From CAYNRG01 sp964399545 (GTDB lineage Bacteria > Bacillota_I > Bacilli_A > Erysipelotrichales > Erysipelotrichaceae): a stretch of DNA of 64,000 nucleotides. Position 1 is the first letter of the stretch, and every line of letters begins with the position of its first letter. Of this stretch, positions 1 to 8,749 are shown piece by piece. The notes beneath the pieces were generated by a model. It did no database searches, had not been told where the DNA came from, and was given only the letters and a program-made list of their open reading frames with translations. The stretch lies in contig CAYNRG010000002.1 of the NCBI GenBank assembly GCA_964399545.1, positions 1 to 64,000 on the forward strand, given 5' to 3'. The position numbers and the translations under genes were made by a program.

Positions 1-189
1 ATTCTCTTTCCCCTTTAATTTATTTAAATTAGTATTATTAAATAAATTTTATCATGGTAACAATTGTCGGTCAAGGTTATTAGTTATTTTTTTATCATTT
101 TATATTATAGAATCAAACCTTTTCTTTATCTATCTGTCTATTGTAATTTAAATTTTTATGATAAAATTAAAAAATAAGGAGGACTCTTT

Positions 190-1443
190 ATGAAAGAACC
201 TTTAGCTTTCCGACTTAGACCTCAGGTCCTTGATGATATTATTGGTCAAGACCATCTTGTAGGTCCAAATCAAATTTTGCGGCGTTACGTTGCAGAAAAA
301 CGCCTATTCTCTACTATCTTCTTTGGTCCTCCAGGAACTGGAAAAACAACAATAGCCAGCTGTCTTGCTCAAGAACTAAATCTGCCTTATCGCTTTTTCA
401 ATGCGGTCACAGGAAATAAAAAAGATTTAGAAGGTATTTTCTTAGAAGCAAAACTCTCTTCAGGATTAGTTGTTATTATCGATGAAGTTCATCGTCTCAA
501 TAAAGACAAGCAAGACTTACTTTTACCTCACATTGAAGATGGGAGCATCACTGTACTTGGAGCTACTACATCTAATCCCTTCTTCGCTATTAACCCCGCA
601 ATACGAAGTCGTTGCCAATTATTAGAGGTGAACGGATTAAATACAACACAAGTGAAAGAAGCTCTTTTCCGTGCTCTTTCTCATCCCAAAGGACTTGAAG
701 ATATTCAGCTTGATGAAACAGCTGCAGATATCATTGCCAATCATAGCAATGGAGATATCCGCTATGCCTTAAATATTTTGGAAATATGTGCTGTGGCCTC
801 CGACAAAATAATTACTTCAGAAACTGTTTTACAATATTCTCAATTCCCAAATTCTTCAATTTCAATGAATGATGACGGCTATTATGACTCTTTAAGTGCT
901 TTCCAGAAATCTATTCGCGGTAGCGATGTCGATGCCGCTCTCTATTATTTAGCACGTCTCATCCAAGCAGGAGATTTAGATTCGATTGAAAGACGCTTAC
1001 TTGTCACTGCTTATGAGGATATCGGACTAGGAAACCCAGCAGCAGTAAGCCGCACAGTTCAAGCTGTAGAAACAGCTCGTAAAGTAGGATTTCCCGAAGG
1101 AAGAATTCCATTAAGTGTTGCAGTTGTGGATTTATGCCTATCTCCAAAAAGCAAATCTGCCTATACTGCTTTAGATGCCGCTATTGCAGAGGTACAGAAA
1201 CGTGCACTCTCTATTCCAGATTACCTCCGCTTAACTCCTGTCACCTTAAAAGAAGAAGAAAAGTATGACTACAATCGTGCAGACTTATGGTCTAAAATCC
1301 AATATCTTCCTAATGCTATTAAGGATGTAGAATTCTATAAGCCTTCAGAAACAAGCAGTTACGAGAAACAGCTTGCCCAAAATTTGAAGGAACTCAAAAA
1401 AACAAAGCGTTCTAACAACCTTAAGCAACTCAAAAATAAGTAA
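190..1443 (+). CDS. rarA: Replication-associated recombination protein A (RarA/MgsA), AAA+ ATPase
   Basis: A 417-residue AAA+ ATPase of the RarA/MgsA/WRNIP1 family, which acts at stalled replication forks with single-strand binding protein. Visible: a Walker A motif GPPGTGKTT at about residues 46-54, a Walker B IIDEVHR at about 96-102, a sensor-1 stretch ATTSNPFF, an RSRC arginine-finger region, and the C-terminal MgsA tetramerisation part (YEDIGLGNP onward). Length is usual for the family. The ATG at 190 has AAGGAGG at 177-183. It is monocistronic, closed by a strong terminator right after the stop codon. A DNA maintenance role follows from family knowledge. Confidence 0.95.
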   Translation: MKEPLAFRLRPQVLDDIIGQDHLVGPNQILRRYVAEKRLFSTIFFGPPGTGKTTIASCLAQELNLPYRFFNAVTGNKKDLEGIFLEAKLSSGLVVIIDEVHRLNKDKQDLLLPHIEDGSITVLGATTSNPFFAINPAIRSRCQLLEVNGLNTTQVKEALFRALSHPKGLEDIQLDETAADIIANHSNGDIRYALNILEICAVASDKIITSETVLQYSQFPNSSISMNDDGYYDSLSAFQKSIRGSDVDAALYYLARLIQAGDLDSIERRLLVTAYEDIGLGNPAAVSRTVQAVETARKVGFPEGRIPLSVAVVDLCLSPKSKSAYTALDAAIAEVQKRALSIPDYLRLTPVTLKEEEKYDYNRADLWSKIQYLPNAIKDVEFYKPSETSSYEKQLAQNLKELKKTKRSNNLKQLKNK

Positions 1444-1478
1444 TGGCTCTTTCATAAAAGAGCCATTTCTTTATTTTA
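1442..1478 (+). terminator. Intrinsic terminator of rarA
   Basis: Perfect 11-bp stem AATGGCTCTTT / AAAGAGCCATT (1442-1452 and 1457-1467) with loop CATA, followed by a T-rich run. It begins inside the rarA stop codon. Confidence 0.9.
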
Positions 1479-1573
1479 GTTGAATCAAAAGAAAAAGGAC
1501 TTTACTAGCCCCCTTGAACCCATACTCCAATTTTGAATTATTATGTGATTTTTCCTTCATTTTCCCATAATTT

Positions 1574-1603
1574 TTGACTTCTTATAGGGTTTTAAGGTAA
1601 AAT
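1574..1603 (+). promoter_or_regulatory. Promoter of the CAP-domain gene
   Basis: TTGACT (1574-1579), 18-bp spacer, TAAAAT (1598-1603). The expected transcript start near 1610 fits an ATG at 1631 and argues against the GTG at 1610 as the start codon. Confidence 0.6.
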
Positions 1604-1630
1604 ACAAAGGTGCCAAAAAATGGAGGAATT

Positions 1631-2644
1631 ATGAAACTGAAGAATCTTACCTTCGCTGTGGTTTTATTTATAACAATCGCAAGCGGAAGCCTTCCAGGTT
1701 TTTCACTGGAAGTAGAAGCCGAAGAAGCTTCTTCGATGTATTCACATACAGAAATTTCAATTGAAGTCAATTCGCCCGATACTTTAGAACAAATTAAAAA
1801 ACAGGTCATTAGGGATGTTATTCAAACCGATGCTGAACTATCTCTAGATTCTATTGACCTTGACGGAAGTGAAATCACTTTCGATCAATTAGATATCACT
1901 AAAGTATCAACACAAAAAGTTAATCTCTTTATTAACTTAAAACAAAAATCAGATCGAACTACTTTGGTTCAATCGACAATCTCAAGAACTTACTTAATTA
2001 ACATCGTTGATACCGTGGCACCGGAATTAATTTTAACTCACGATGTTGTCCAAATTCAATTTGGAAGAGAGTTTGATTCTACAAGCTATATTAAAACAGT
2101 TATTGATAATTCAGGAATCGATTATTCCAATCAAGTTATCATTAACGACACAGTAGATACTTCTAGCCCTGGCGACTATGTAGTCTCTTATCGTGTATAT
2201 GATGATTCAAAAAATGAATCCGAGCAACTTCTACATGTCCAAGTAAAATACAATATAAACGCAAGTGGTGGTGTTTCTAGTGGAGAAAAGATTACGGATA
2301 TGCTCGCACTAATCAACGAAGCTCGAGCATCTTACAATCTATCACCATTAAATCTTGCTGATGAAGCAGGACAGCGTGCTATTGCCATTCGGGCTCAGGA
2401 ATCTCATGGAGATGTTTCTCATAAAAGACCTGATGGTAGTCACTATAAAACAGCACTAACTGAACAAGGCGTTACTTGGGCCAACTCTCCACTTGAAATA
2501 TTAACTTATGCTGGTAGTACAGTAGAAGCAAAGTTAAATTGGTGGATGGGTTCTGCAGGACACCGCTCTATCTTATTGCAACCTGATTATGAAACGATTG
2601 CAATTGGTTATTCTGGTGAAATGTGGGCAGCAATTCTTTATTAA
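1631..2644 (+). CDS. Secreted CAP/SCP-domain protein with an Ig-like domain
   Basis: A 337-residue exported protein of unknown function. Residues 1 to about 30 form a signal peptide with a hydrophobic stretch FAVVLFITIASG. Residues about 35-125 are not recognised. An Ig-like, DUF5011-type beta domain follows (about 130-210, beginning APELIL and ending at SEQLLHVQV). The C-terminal 115 residues are a bacterial CAP domain: LINEARASYNLSPL, then RAQES...SHKRPDG, NWWMGSAGHRSILL and the closing beta strand IAIGYSG. No sortase motif is present, so it is probably released or wall-associated non-covalently. The ATG at 1631 is chosen because GGAGG lies at 1622-1626. Cell-envelope role is inference. Confidence 0.85.
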   Translation: MKLKNLTFAVVLFITIASGSLPGFSLEVEAEEASSMYSHTEISIEVNSPDTLEQIKKQVIRDVIQTDAELSLDSIDLDGSEITFDQLDITKVSTQKVNLFINLKQKSDRTTLVQSTISRTYLINIVDTVAPELILTHDVVQIQFGREFDSTSYIKTVIDNSGIDYSNQVIINDTVDTSSPGDYVVSYRVYDDSKNESEQLLHVQVKYNINASGGVSSGEKITDMLALINEARASYNLSPLNLADEAGQRAIAIRAQESHGDVSHKRPDGSHYKTALTEQGVTWANSPLEILTYAGSTVEAKLNWWMGSAGHRSILLQPDYETIAIGYSGEMWAAILY

Positions 2645-2667
2645 TTAATTTTTTACAATGTGAATAC

Positions 2668-2700
2668 AAAGCGGATGAATACTCATCCGCTTTCTATTTT
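2668..2700 (+). terminator. Terminator between convergent genes
   Basis: 11-bp stem AAAGCGGATGA / TCATCCGCTTT (2668-2678 and 2683-2693), then TTTCTATTTTTAT on the plus strand. It closes the CAP gene and could also serve the convergent holin-like gene. Confidence 0.8.
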
Positions 2701-2715
2701 TATAAAATACATCTA

Positions 2716-3051
2716 CTACTTTTTCCCATTCAGAATAGAATGAACTATTGAAATAACCATGGCAGCTAGAAAAGAAATCCAATGATTCTCGATCGTTGCC
2801 CCTCCAATAAAATAGAAAGATAATTCTAAAATCATTGTATTAATCACTAACGAAAATAAACCTAATGTTAAAAAAGTGATTGGAAAAGAAATAAACTTTA
2901 AAATTGGTTTCACTGTCCTGTTCAATAATGTGAGTGTTATGGCTAAAAATAATAACGACTGATAACTTACAATCACAACTCCTTCAAACAAATATTGGAT
3001 TAACCCTATCGCAATAAGATTTATCGCTACTGTCAGGATAAATTTTTTCAT
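2716..3051 (-). CDS. Small membrane protein, YvlD / phage-holin superfamily IV type
   Basis: A 111-residue protein that is nearly all membrane: four hydrophobic segments (FILTVAINLIAIGLIQYLF, SYQSLLFLAITLTLLN, PITFLTLGLFSLVINTMIL, FLAAMVISIVHSIL). The pattern NRTVKPILKFISFPITFLTLG is typical of the YvlD/PF04020 family. The start at 3051 is chosen over an upstream in-frame ATG at 3120 because AGGTGG precedes it and because 3120 would lie at the divergent prepilin peptidase start. The family has no firm function; no phage genes are nearby, so a host membrane-stress role is more likely than lysis. Confidence 0.8.
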   Translation of the reverse strand: MKKFILTVAINLIAIGLIQYLFEGVVIVSYQSLLFLAITLTLLNRTVKPILKFISFPITFLTLGLFSLVINTMILELSFYFIGGATIENHWISFLAAMVISIVHSILNGKK

Positions 3052-3120
3052 TTTTTCACCACCTTTTTTAGGAAAACTTATTTCTCCGTTAATTATACAA
3101 AGACAAAGGAAGTAATACAA

Positions 3121-3792
3121 ATGATTTTTATTTTTCTACTAGGAAGTTGCTTTGGATCTTTTATTCATGCAATGGCAGATCGTTATCTCTCTACTATTTC
3201 TAGCTGTTGGTCTTTTTGCCCCTATTGCTTTAAAGAACTTCAATGGTTTGAGAAAATCCCTATTTTTAGTTTTCTCTTCCAAAAGGGACGTTGTTTATCT
3301 TGCCATCATACCCTTCCCCTCTCCTACCTTCTTTTTGAAGGATTTAGTGGACTAATATGTCTTTTATTTTGGATCCTCCATGGCTCCACACTCTTATTTT
3401 TTTACTATGTTTTTATTTCCTTTGTCTTACTTTATGGAGCAAAGGTGGACTGGGAAAGTTCTACCATTCCCGACCGTGTCCACCTCTTCTTAGGTTTCTT
3501 ATTTATAATTCAGTTTCTTTGTGTTCCTTTTTCCTTACTATCCCATTTGATTGGTGCTTTTCTCTATGCCCTTCCTCTTTTTTTCTGTTCTCTTAAAAAG
3601 TGGATTGGTTTTGGTGATGTAAAACTAATTTTCTTTTTAGGTCTACTCCTTGGATTTTCAAAGATTATCCCTCTCACTTCACTGGCCTCTATTTTCGCTT
3701 TATTTCACTACCCCTTTTTAAAGAAAAAAACAATTCCCTTTTGCCCTTACATTTTCTTAAGTTTTATTTTTTCAGCCTTTGTTTTCTTTTAA
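3121..3792 (+). CDS. Prepilin peptidase (type IV leader peptidase, A24 family), orphan
   Basis: A 223-residue membrane protease of the PilD/ComC family, which cleaves leader peptides of type IV pilin-like proteins at the inner face of the membrane. Visible: the N-terminal GSCFGSFIHAMADR segment, a zinc-type pair of CxxC motifs (CPYC and CLSC) in the first cytoplasmic loop, and the two catalytic aspartate regions KVDWESSTIPD and GFGDVKL (the GxGD protease motif). About seven membrane segments. ATG at 3121 with AAGGAAG upstream. No pilin, ComG or Tad genes lie near, so its substrates must be encoded elsewhere. The methylase half seems present through the cysteine loop. Confidence 0.9.
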   Translation: MIFIFLLGSCFGSFIHAMADRYLSTISSCWSFCPYCFKELQWFEKIPIFSFLFQKGRCLSCHHTLPLSYLLFEGFSGLICLLFWILHGSTLLFFYYVFISFVLLYGAKVDWESSTIPDRVHLFLGFLFIIQFLCVPFSLLSHLIGAFLYALPLFFCSLKKWIGFGDVKLIFFLGLLLGFSKIIPLTSLASIFALFHYPFLKKKTIPFCPYIFLSFIFSAFVFF

Positions 3793-3840
3793 TTCCCATG
3801 TTTTAATATTATATGTAGCTCCTATTTCTTGATAAATTAT

Positions 3841-3870
3841 TAAAAAAGCCACCAACATAGTTGGTAGCTT
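3841..3870 (-). terminator. Terminator of the repeat lipoprotein gene
   Basis: On the minus strand, stem AAGCTACCAAC / GTTGGTGGCTT (plus positions 3860-3870 and 3846-3856, one G-U pair) with loop TATG and a following run of T (plus-strand A run from 3842). Confidence 0.85.
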
Positions 3871-3884
3871 AAGATTAAGTTAAC

Positions 3885-4928
3885 TTATTTAACTTCTACT
3901 GTAGAGTTTGATGCTTTTTCAATTGCACTTAAGTATCCTGCAATTTTAATTGTAACGCTTGTTGTTAAGTCTTCAGAAGTTGGTACTGTATTTTCATCTA
4001 GTTCCATTGCTAATACTTCTGCAACTGTTTTACCAATTGTGTATTCTTCAAGGCTTGCAATTTGCTCAAACCATTCTTTTTCGATTCCTGAAGCTGTGCG
4101 CATTCCGTAATCGTCACCTTTTTCTTTTTTAGTTGGTGCTACTTCATTGTTAGTAATTACTCCAGTAGCATCAAAGTTTACTGTATTTTGTGCAGTATCG
4201 ATATTTGTGTAAACAATCTTTCCATCTGCATCCATTGCAATTACTGCATAAGTTGTATTTGCTTGTGTTCTTCCATCTTTATCTGCTTCAGCATTTCCAA
4301 GTTTCCAAGAAGTTGTAGATCCAACTCCTACACTTGCAACACCTTCAACTGCTTCAGCATTGTTTACTGCTGCTTCAAACGCCGCTAAGTATCCAGCAAC
4401 TTTAATTGTAACGCTTGTTGTTAAATCTTCAGAAGTTGGTACTGTATTTTCATCTAAGTCCATTCCTAATACTTCTGAAACTGTTTTTCCAACTGCCCAT
4501 TCTTCGAATGCTGCAATTTGTTCAAACCATTCTTTTTCGATTCCTGAAGCTGCACGCATTCCGTAATCGTCACCTTTTTCTTTTTTAGTTGGTGTTGCAT
4601 CTTCTAAACTAGGACTTGTTACTTCTCCTGTTGCATTGAATTTTGCTTCATTTTGAGCAACATCAAATGATACATATTTAACTACATCGCCTTCTAATAC
4701 AACAGCTGCATAAGTTGTGTTCGCTTGTGCTTTTCCATCTTCATCTGCTGATGCATCTCCGCTTTTCCAAGAAGTGATAGATCCAACTCCTACTTTCATT
4801 TCTGCTGCTGTTTCTGTTGTTGCCTCTGGTGTTGTTGTTGCCTCAGGCGTTGTTGTAGGTTCTGAGCTTTTTGGTGAACATCCAACAAGCACTAGAGTCA
4901 TTGACAATAATACTAATAATTTTTTCAT
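3885..4928 (-). CDS. Lipoprotein with two tandem copies of a Firmicutes extracellular domain
   Basis: A 347-residue lipoprotein: hydrophobic leader with lipobox LVGC (Cys at about 17), a Thr/Pro/Glu linker with repeated TTPEA units, then two copies of a domain of about 140 residues. Each copy contains a SWK...DG...ANTTYA strand region, the block TKKEKGDDYGMR, the block SGIEKEWFEQIA, and TVPTSEDLTTSVTIK followed by an AGYL helix. The block resembles uncharacterised extracellular proteins common in Clostridia and Erysipelotrichia. I do not know the function. The fold pattern recalls FMN-binding domains, but I see no flavinylation motif. The ATG at 4928 has GGAGGAAAAG upstream. Parts of the two copies are nearly identical in DNA. 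Confidence 0.8.
   Translation of the reverse strand: MKKLLVLLSMTLVLVGCSPKSSEPTTTPEATTTPEATTETAAEMKVGVGSITSWKSGDASADEDGKAQANTTYAAVVLEGDVVKYVSFDVAQNEAKFNATGEVTSPSLEDATPTKKEKGDDYGMRAASGIEKEWFEQIAAFEEWAVGKTVSEVLGMDLDENTVPTSEDLTTSVTIKVAGYLAAFEAAVNNAEAVEGVASVGVGSTTSWKLGNAEADKDGRTQANTTYAVIAMDADGKIVYTNIDTAQNTVNFDATGVITNNEVAPTKKEKGDDYGMRTASGIEKEWFEQIASLEEYTIGKTVAEVLAMELDENTVPTSEDLTTSVTIKIAGYLSAIEKASNSTVEVK
4062..4596. repeat. Near-identical direct repeat inside the lipoprotein gene
   Basis: About 85 bp at 4062-4145 recurs at 4510-4596 with only a few differences (shared core TTCTTTTTCGATTCCTGAAG). A second shared block, encoding TVPTSEDLTTSVTIK, lies near 3940-4000 and 4385-4450. This is a recent in-gene duplication or gene conversion, since DNA identity exceeds what protein conservation needs. 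Confidence 0.8.
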
Positions 4929-5061
4929 TTTTACTTTTCCTCCGTACATCAAATTATACTTCAATTTATTATATTCTGTCAACATTTATAAAGTTTGTGA
5001 AAAATGCCGTTTTTTCACTATCTTTTTATATGCTAAAATTCTTGTTTTTCTTTCATTTTCC

Positions 5062-7116
5062 CTATTTTTTAAGCAGTCGAATTGAATTTAAAATGGCAAT
5101 CACAGAGACTCCTACATCAGCGAAAATCGCCAGCCACATGTTCACAATCCCAAGTGCTCCTAAAAGCAAAACAACAACCTTTATTCCAATAGCTCCAAAG
5201 ATATTTTGCTTGATAATTTTCAGGGTCTTCTTTGAGCGTTGAATCGCAATAGATATCTTGCTAAGTTGATCATCCATGATAACCACATCCGCTGCTTCAA
5301 TCGCTGCATCACTTCCAATCCCACCCATCGCAATTCCCACATTGGCTAATGTCAGTACAGGAGCATCATTAATTCCATCTCCAGCAAAAGCTAGTGTTCC
5401 ATTTTGCAATAAAGACTCTACCACTTCCACTTTCTTTGTTGGTAAACACTCACTGAACACTTGATTAATTCCAACCTCTTGTGCAACAAGTTGAGCTACA
5501 GCATCATTATCCCCTGTAACCATAACACACTCAGCAACTCCGGCTTTCTTTAAGGAATCAATGGCGAATTTTGAATCTTCCTTAATTTGGTCTCGAATAA
5601 CTAAGACTCCCTCATAGGCCTGATTCTTTGCTACATAAACTAAAGTTCCAACCTCTTGTATCTCTGGTATATTTATCTGATTCTCTTTCATAAGCTTTGC
5701 ATTCCCTACTAGAATAGAATCTCCATCAACTTGAACCTTCAATCCAAATCCTGCAATTTCTTCAACGGTATTAATTCGATTCTTGTCGATTTCTTTTCCA
5801 TATTTTTGAACAATAGATTTAGCAATGGGGTGTGTTGAATTACTTTCCGCATATGCAGCTAACTCCAACACTATCTCGTTCCCTATTATTTGGTCAACAC
5901 CAAATTCCCCTTTTGTAATTGTTCCTGTTTTGTCTAAAACTACTTGGTTAATTCCAGCTAACTTTTCAACTACTGTACTCCCTTTCACAAGAATACCATT
6001 TTTACTAAGTCCACCAATTCCTGCAAAGAAACCTAGAGGAATACTAACAACCAACGCACACGGGCAAGAAATCACAAGAAATGTAAGAGCTCTACGAAGT
6101 GATTCATAATAACTAATATCTCCGTTAATCATAGGTAAAAATAACCATAGCCCTAATGCCAAGAACACAACAATCGGGGTATAGACTTTTGAGAAGCGAG
6201 TAATAAACTGTTCACTTCTTGCTTTTTTAGCATTTGTATTCTCTACTAGTTCTAAAATCTTGCTGACTGTGCTCTCAGTAAATGGGCGGTCTACCTTAAT
6301 TTGCAATAACCCACCTTGATTAACACATCCACTTAAGACTTCATCTCCCTCTTCTACTTCGCGCTCTAAGCTCTCTCCTGTTAAGCTTGATGTATCTAAT
6401 CTGCTTTTCCCTTCAACAATAACTCCATCTAATGGAATTCTTTCTCCAGGTTTTACAATCATAACATCATTGACTTGAACTCTTTCAGCTGGGATAACAA
6501 CCTCTTTTCCTGCTTTAAGAATCGTTGCAATATCCGGACGAATATCCATTAAAGATGAAATGGAACGTCGACTTGAGAAAACCGCTCTTTCTTGAAAACT
6601 TTCTCCTACTTGATAAAACAGCATTACTGCTACCGCTTCACGAACATCACCAATGGCCAACGCACCAATAGTTGCAATACTCATTAAAAAGTTTTCATCA
6701 AACCACTGCCCCTTTAAAATATTTCTTCCTGCTCGATATAAAACTTCATACCCCAAGATACCATAAGCTATCAAAGACGTGCTCATTCCAAGTAATGTTC
6801 CCTCCTCAAAAAAGAAGCTAAGAACAAATAAAAATCCCCCTATCAGAATTTGAATAATATCTTTATTCCCCATCGTCTCAGGATCTATTTTTTGTTTTGC
6901 TTCATAAACTACAACTCCAGGTTCTAGTCGATCAACAACAGCTTGAATTAAATCCTTTATCCCTGTCTCATCCTTCTCTTGTACCTGACACACCATCTTT
7001 TTAGACATAAAATCAAAGCTAACTTCCTCTGTTTCTGGAAGCATCCTCACTTGATCTTCTATTTTTCTAGCACAGTTGGCACAGTCTAACCCATTTAAGT
7101 AAAACTCTTTTTTCAT
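5062..7116 (-). CDS. Zn/Cd/Pb-exporting P1B-type ATPase (ZntA/CadA family)
   Basis: A 684-residue metal efflux ATPase of the cytoplasmic membrane. Residues 1-70 are a heavy-metal-associated domain with the metal pair in GLDCANC (Cys12 and Cys15). The membrane CPC motif (SCPCALVVS) marks the Zn/Cd/Pb (P1B-2) class. The phosphorylation site DKTGTIT, the HP motif (STHPIAKSI), TGDN and GDGINDAPVL are intact. The conserved final membrane helices are present (GVSVIAILNSIRLLKK). ATG at 7116 has GGGAGGAGAAG upstream; the two in-frame codons further upstream have no ribosome site. The promoter carries an ArsR/SmtB-like palindrome, but no regulator gene is adjacent. Zn/Cd/Pb rather than copper is inferred from the CPC motif with family context. 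Confidence 0.92.
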   Translation of the reverse strand: MKKEFYLNGLDCANCARKIEDQVRMLPETEEVSFDFMSKKMVCQVQEKDETGIKDLIQAVVDRLEPGVVVYEAKQKIDPETMGNKDIIQILIGGFLFVLSFFFEEGTLLGMSTSLIAYGILGYEVLYRAGRNILKGQWFDENFLMSIATIGALAIGDVREAVAVMLFYQVGESFQERAVFSSRRSISSLMDIRPDIATILKAGKEVVIPAERVQVNDVMIVKPGERIPLDGVIVEGKSRLDTSSLTGESLEREVEEGDEVLSGCVNQGGLLQIKVDRPFTESTVSKILELVENTNAKKARSEQFITRFSKVYTPIVVFLALGLWLFLPMINGDISYYESLRRALTFLVISCPCALVVSIPLGFFAGIGGLSKNGILVKGSTVVEKLAGINQVVLDKTGTITKGEFGVDQIIGNEIVLELAAYAESNSTHPIAKSIVQKYGKEIDKNRINTVEEIAGFGLKVQVDGDSILVGNAKLMKENQINIPEIQEVGTLVYVAKNQAYEGVLVIRDQIKEDSKFAIDSLKKAGVAECVMVTGDNDAVAQLVAQEVGINQVFSECLPTKKVEVVESLLQNGTLAFAGDGINDAPVLTLANVGIAMGGIGSDAAIEAADVVIMDDQLSKISIAIQRSKKTLKIIKQNIFGAIGIKVVVLLLGALGIVNMWLAIFADVGVSVIAILNSIRLLKK

Positions 7117-7139
7117 AACTTCTCCTCCCAATAAATGAA

Positions 7140-7189
7140 TGAATACATGTTCATATATAGAGTGTATTATAATTCATTCTTTCTGTCAA
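7140..7189 (-). promoter_or_regulatory. Metal-ATPase promoter with an ArsR/SmtB-like operator
   Basis: Minus-strand -35 TTGACA (plus 7184-7189), 17-bp spacer, -10 TACACT (plus 7161-7166), followed at the expected transcript start by the imperfect palindrome TGAACATGTATTCA (plus 7140-7153). TGAACA...TTCA matches the general form of ArsR/SmtB operators such as those of CzrA and CadC. Metal-responsive derepression is inferred. Confidence 0.6.
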
Positions 7190-7210
7190 TAGATGCCTTT
7201 TTTTGAAGAT

Positions 7211-7235
7211 AAAAAGGTGATTTTCTAATCACCTT
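7211..7235 (-). terminator. Terminator of the MATE operon
   Basis: Minus strand: 9-bp stem AAGGTGATT / AATCACCTT (plus 7227-7235 and 7214-7222), then TTTTTATC. The stop codon of the 52-residue protein lies in the loop. Confidence 0.85.
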
Positions 7236-7383
7236 CACTTTCCTCTTCATCTTCTTTCTCTTGTTGCTTTTGTTGGATGCTTTCCATCTCTTTCATTTTT
7301 GCCTTAAATTCATCTTCAGCTGCTTCTAAGCGTTTTAGGATTTCATCCAATTCATCCTTTGTTTCTTTTTGTTTTTCATTCAT
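7225..7383 (-). CDS. Small acidic coiled-coil protein (52 aa)
   Basis: A 52-residue reading frame starting with MNEKQKETKDELDEILKRL and ending EDEEESEGD. It begins 2 bases after the stop codon of the MATE gene, with GGAG about 11 bases before its ATG, and ends in the operon terminator. The composition is strongly charged (Lys, Glu, Gln), with heptads that predict one long amphipathic helix. Function unknown. The tight coupling with the exporter and the terminator placed on its stop codon support a real gene. Confidence 0.65.
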   Translation of the reverse strand: MNEKQKETKDELDEILKRLEAAEDEFKAKMKEMESIQQKQQEKEDEEESEGD

Positions 7384-7384
7384 A

Positions 7385-8749
7385 CTACTCTGTCTCCTTT
7401 ACTTTCATAAATGCCTGTTTATAAGCTTTATAACACATCGGAGCAAAAATTATAACAACAATAATCTCTGCAATAGGATAAGCAAGCCACACGCCTTGCA
7501 AACCCCAAACTCCTCCTAACAAATACGCCAACGGAACTAAAAGAACCATTTGTCTTAAAACTGATATCATCATACTTACAAAAGCTTTCCCAACGGATTG
7601 AAAGACCGTAATCATTACAATAGAAATACCAAAGAAAACAAAACTTAATGATAAAATTCTTAGTGCTATTCGTGTTAATTCTCTCAATTCATTAGAAACA
7701 TGGAAAATAGAAATTAAGATATCTGTTCCAAATACGAAAAATAAGGTTCCTGCTCCCATAATGATCAAAACGGTCGCTAAATAAATTTTTACTGTTCGTG
7801 TATATCTCTCAATATCTTGCGCTCCATAATTGAAGGATAGAATAGGTAGAGATCCTTGATTTAATCCAAAAATTGGCATAAACACAAACGAACTTAATTT
7901 AAAGTATAAGCTGAGTGAGGATACTGCTAATTCAGAGTAAACAACCACAACAGCATTCATAGCCATATTTGCGAATGCTCCAATGGCATTCATAATAGTT
8001 ACCGGTAGTCCAATCGCATAGATTTCCTTGATTCGAGACCATCGTAGGTGCAAGCCGCGAAATTGAAGCTTCACTTCATGCTTTCCTACAAACATACACA
8101 CTGTAATAAACGTACCCCCTAGCATTTGCCCTGTGATTGTAGCTAGTGCTGCACCTTGAATTCCTAAAGCCGGAAATCCAAAGTATCCAAAAATCAGGAT
8201 AGGATCCAACACAATATTGGTAATTGCTCCAATTAATAAGGCAATCATCGGTACAATCATATTCCCTTGTGCTTGGAAAATTCGTTCAAAATAAATCGAT
8301 ATATACACACCTATACTCCAAGTCATAACAATACTTAAATAGGAATATCCCATTTCAATAATTTGAGGATCACTTGTAAACAATGCTAAAAATGGTTTCG
8401 TTAGAAAAATCCCGATTAATGCACAAAGGATCCAATGAAAAAAAGCTAAGATTAATCCTGTTGAAGCAGTCTTATTGGCCTCCTCTTGATTTTTTTGGCC
8501 TAATCGTCGCGCCACCAACGTAGCTGCGCCAATCGCACCTCCTAAAGCCATCGAAATTAAAATAATTTGCATCGGGTAAACAAGCCCCATTGTAAAAACA
8601 GCTGCTTCGGACAATTCTGAAATGTAAATCGTATCTACAATATTATATAACGCTTGAATTAACATCGAAAAAATTGCAGGTAGGCTCATCGAAAATAATA
8701 AAGCGCCAATCGGCTTTTCTGCCATTTTATTATTCTTTACTTTAGACAT
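7385..8749 (-). CDS. MATE-family multidrug/cation exporter
   Basis: A 454-residue membrane transporter of the MATE/DinF type, which uses Na+ or H+ gradients to expel organic cations and drugs. Twelve membrane helices in two similar halves; the N-terminal half begins IGALLFSMSLPAIFSMLIQALYNIVDTIYIS, a typical MATE opening (quoted in parts: NIVDTIYIS, VARRLGQKNQEEAN). ATG at 8749 with GGGGAG upstream. It is the first gene of a two-gene unit with the 52-residue protein. Substrate cannot be told from sequence. Confidence 0.9.
   Translation of the reverse strand: MSKVKNNKMAEKPIGALLFSMSLPAIFSMLIQALYNIVDTIYISELSEAAVFTMGLVYPMQIILISMALGGAIGAATLVARRLGQKNQEEANKTASTGLILAFFHWILCALIGIFLTKPFLALFTSDPQIIEMGYSYLSIVMTWSIGVYISIYFERIFQAQGNMIVPMIALLIGAITNIVLDPILIFGYFGFPALGIQGAALATITGQMLGGTFITVCMFVGKHEVKLQFRGLHLRWSRIKEIYAIGLPVTIMNAIGAFANMAMNAVVVVYSELAVSSLSLYFKLSSFVFMPIFGLNQGSLPILSFNYGAQDIERYTRTVKIYLATVLIIMGAGTLFFVFGTDILISIFHVSNELRELTRIALRILSLSFVFFGISIVMITVFQSVGKAFVSMMISVLRQMVLLVPLAYLLGGVWGLQGVWLAYPIAEIIVVIIFAPMCYKAYKQAFMKVKETE

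Noticed and set aside
3152..3596. Two open frames inside the prepilin peptidase gene
   Set aside because: Out-of-frame shadows without ribosome sites; the catalytic motifs are in the 3121-3792 frame.
4188..5242. Several plus-strand frames opposite the lipoprotein and the ATPase 3' end
   Set aside because: Low-complexity shadows of the minus-strand genes.
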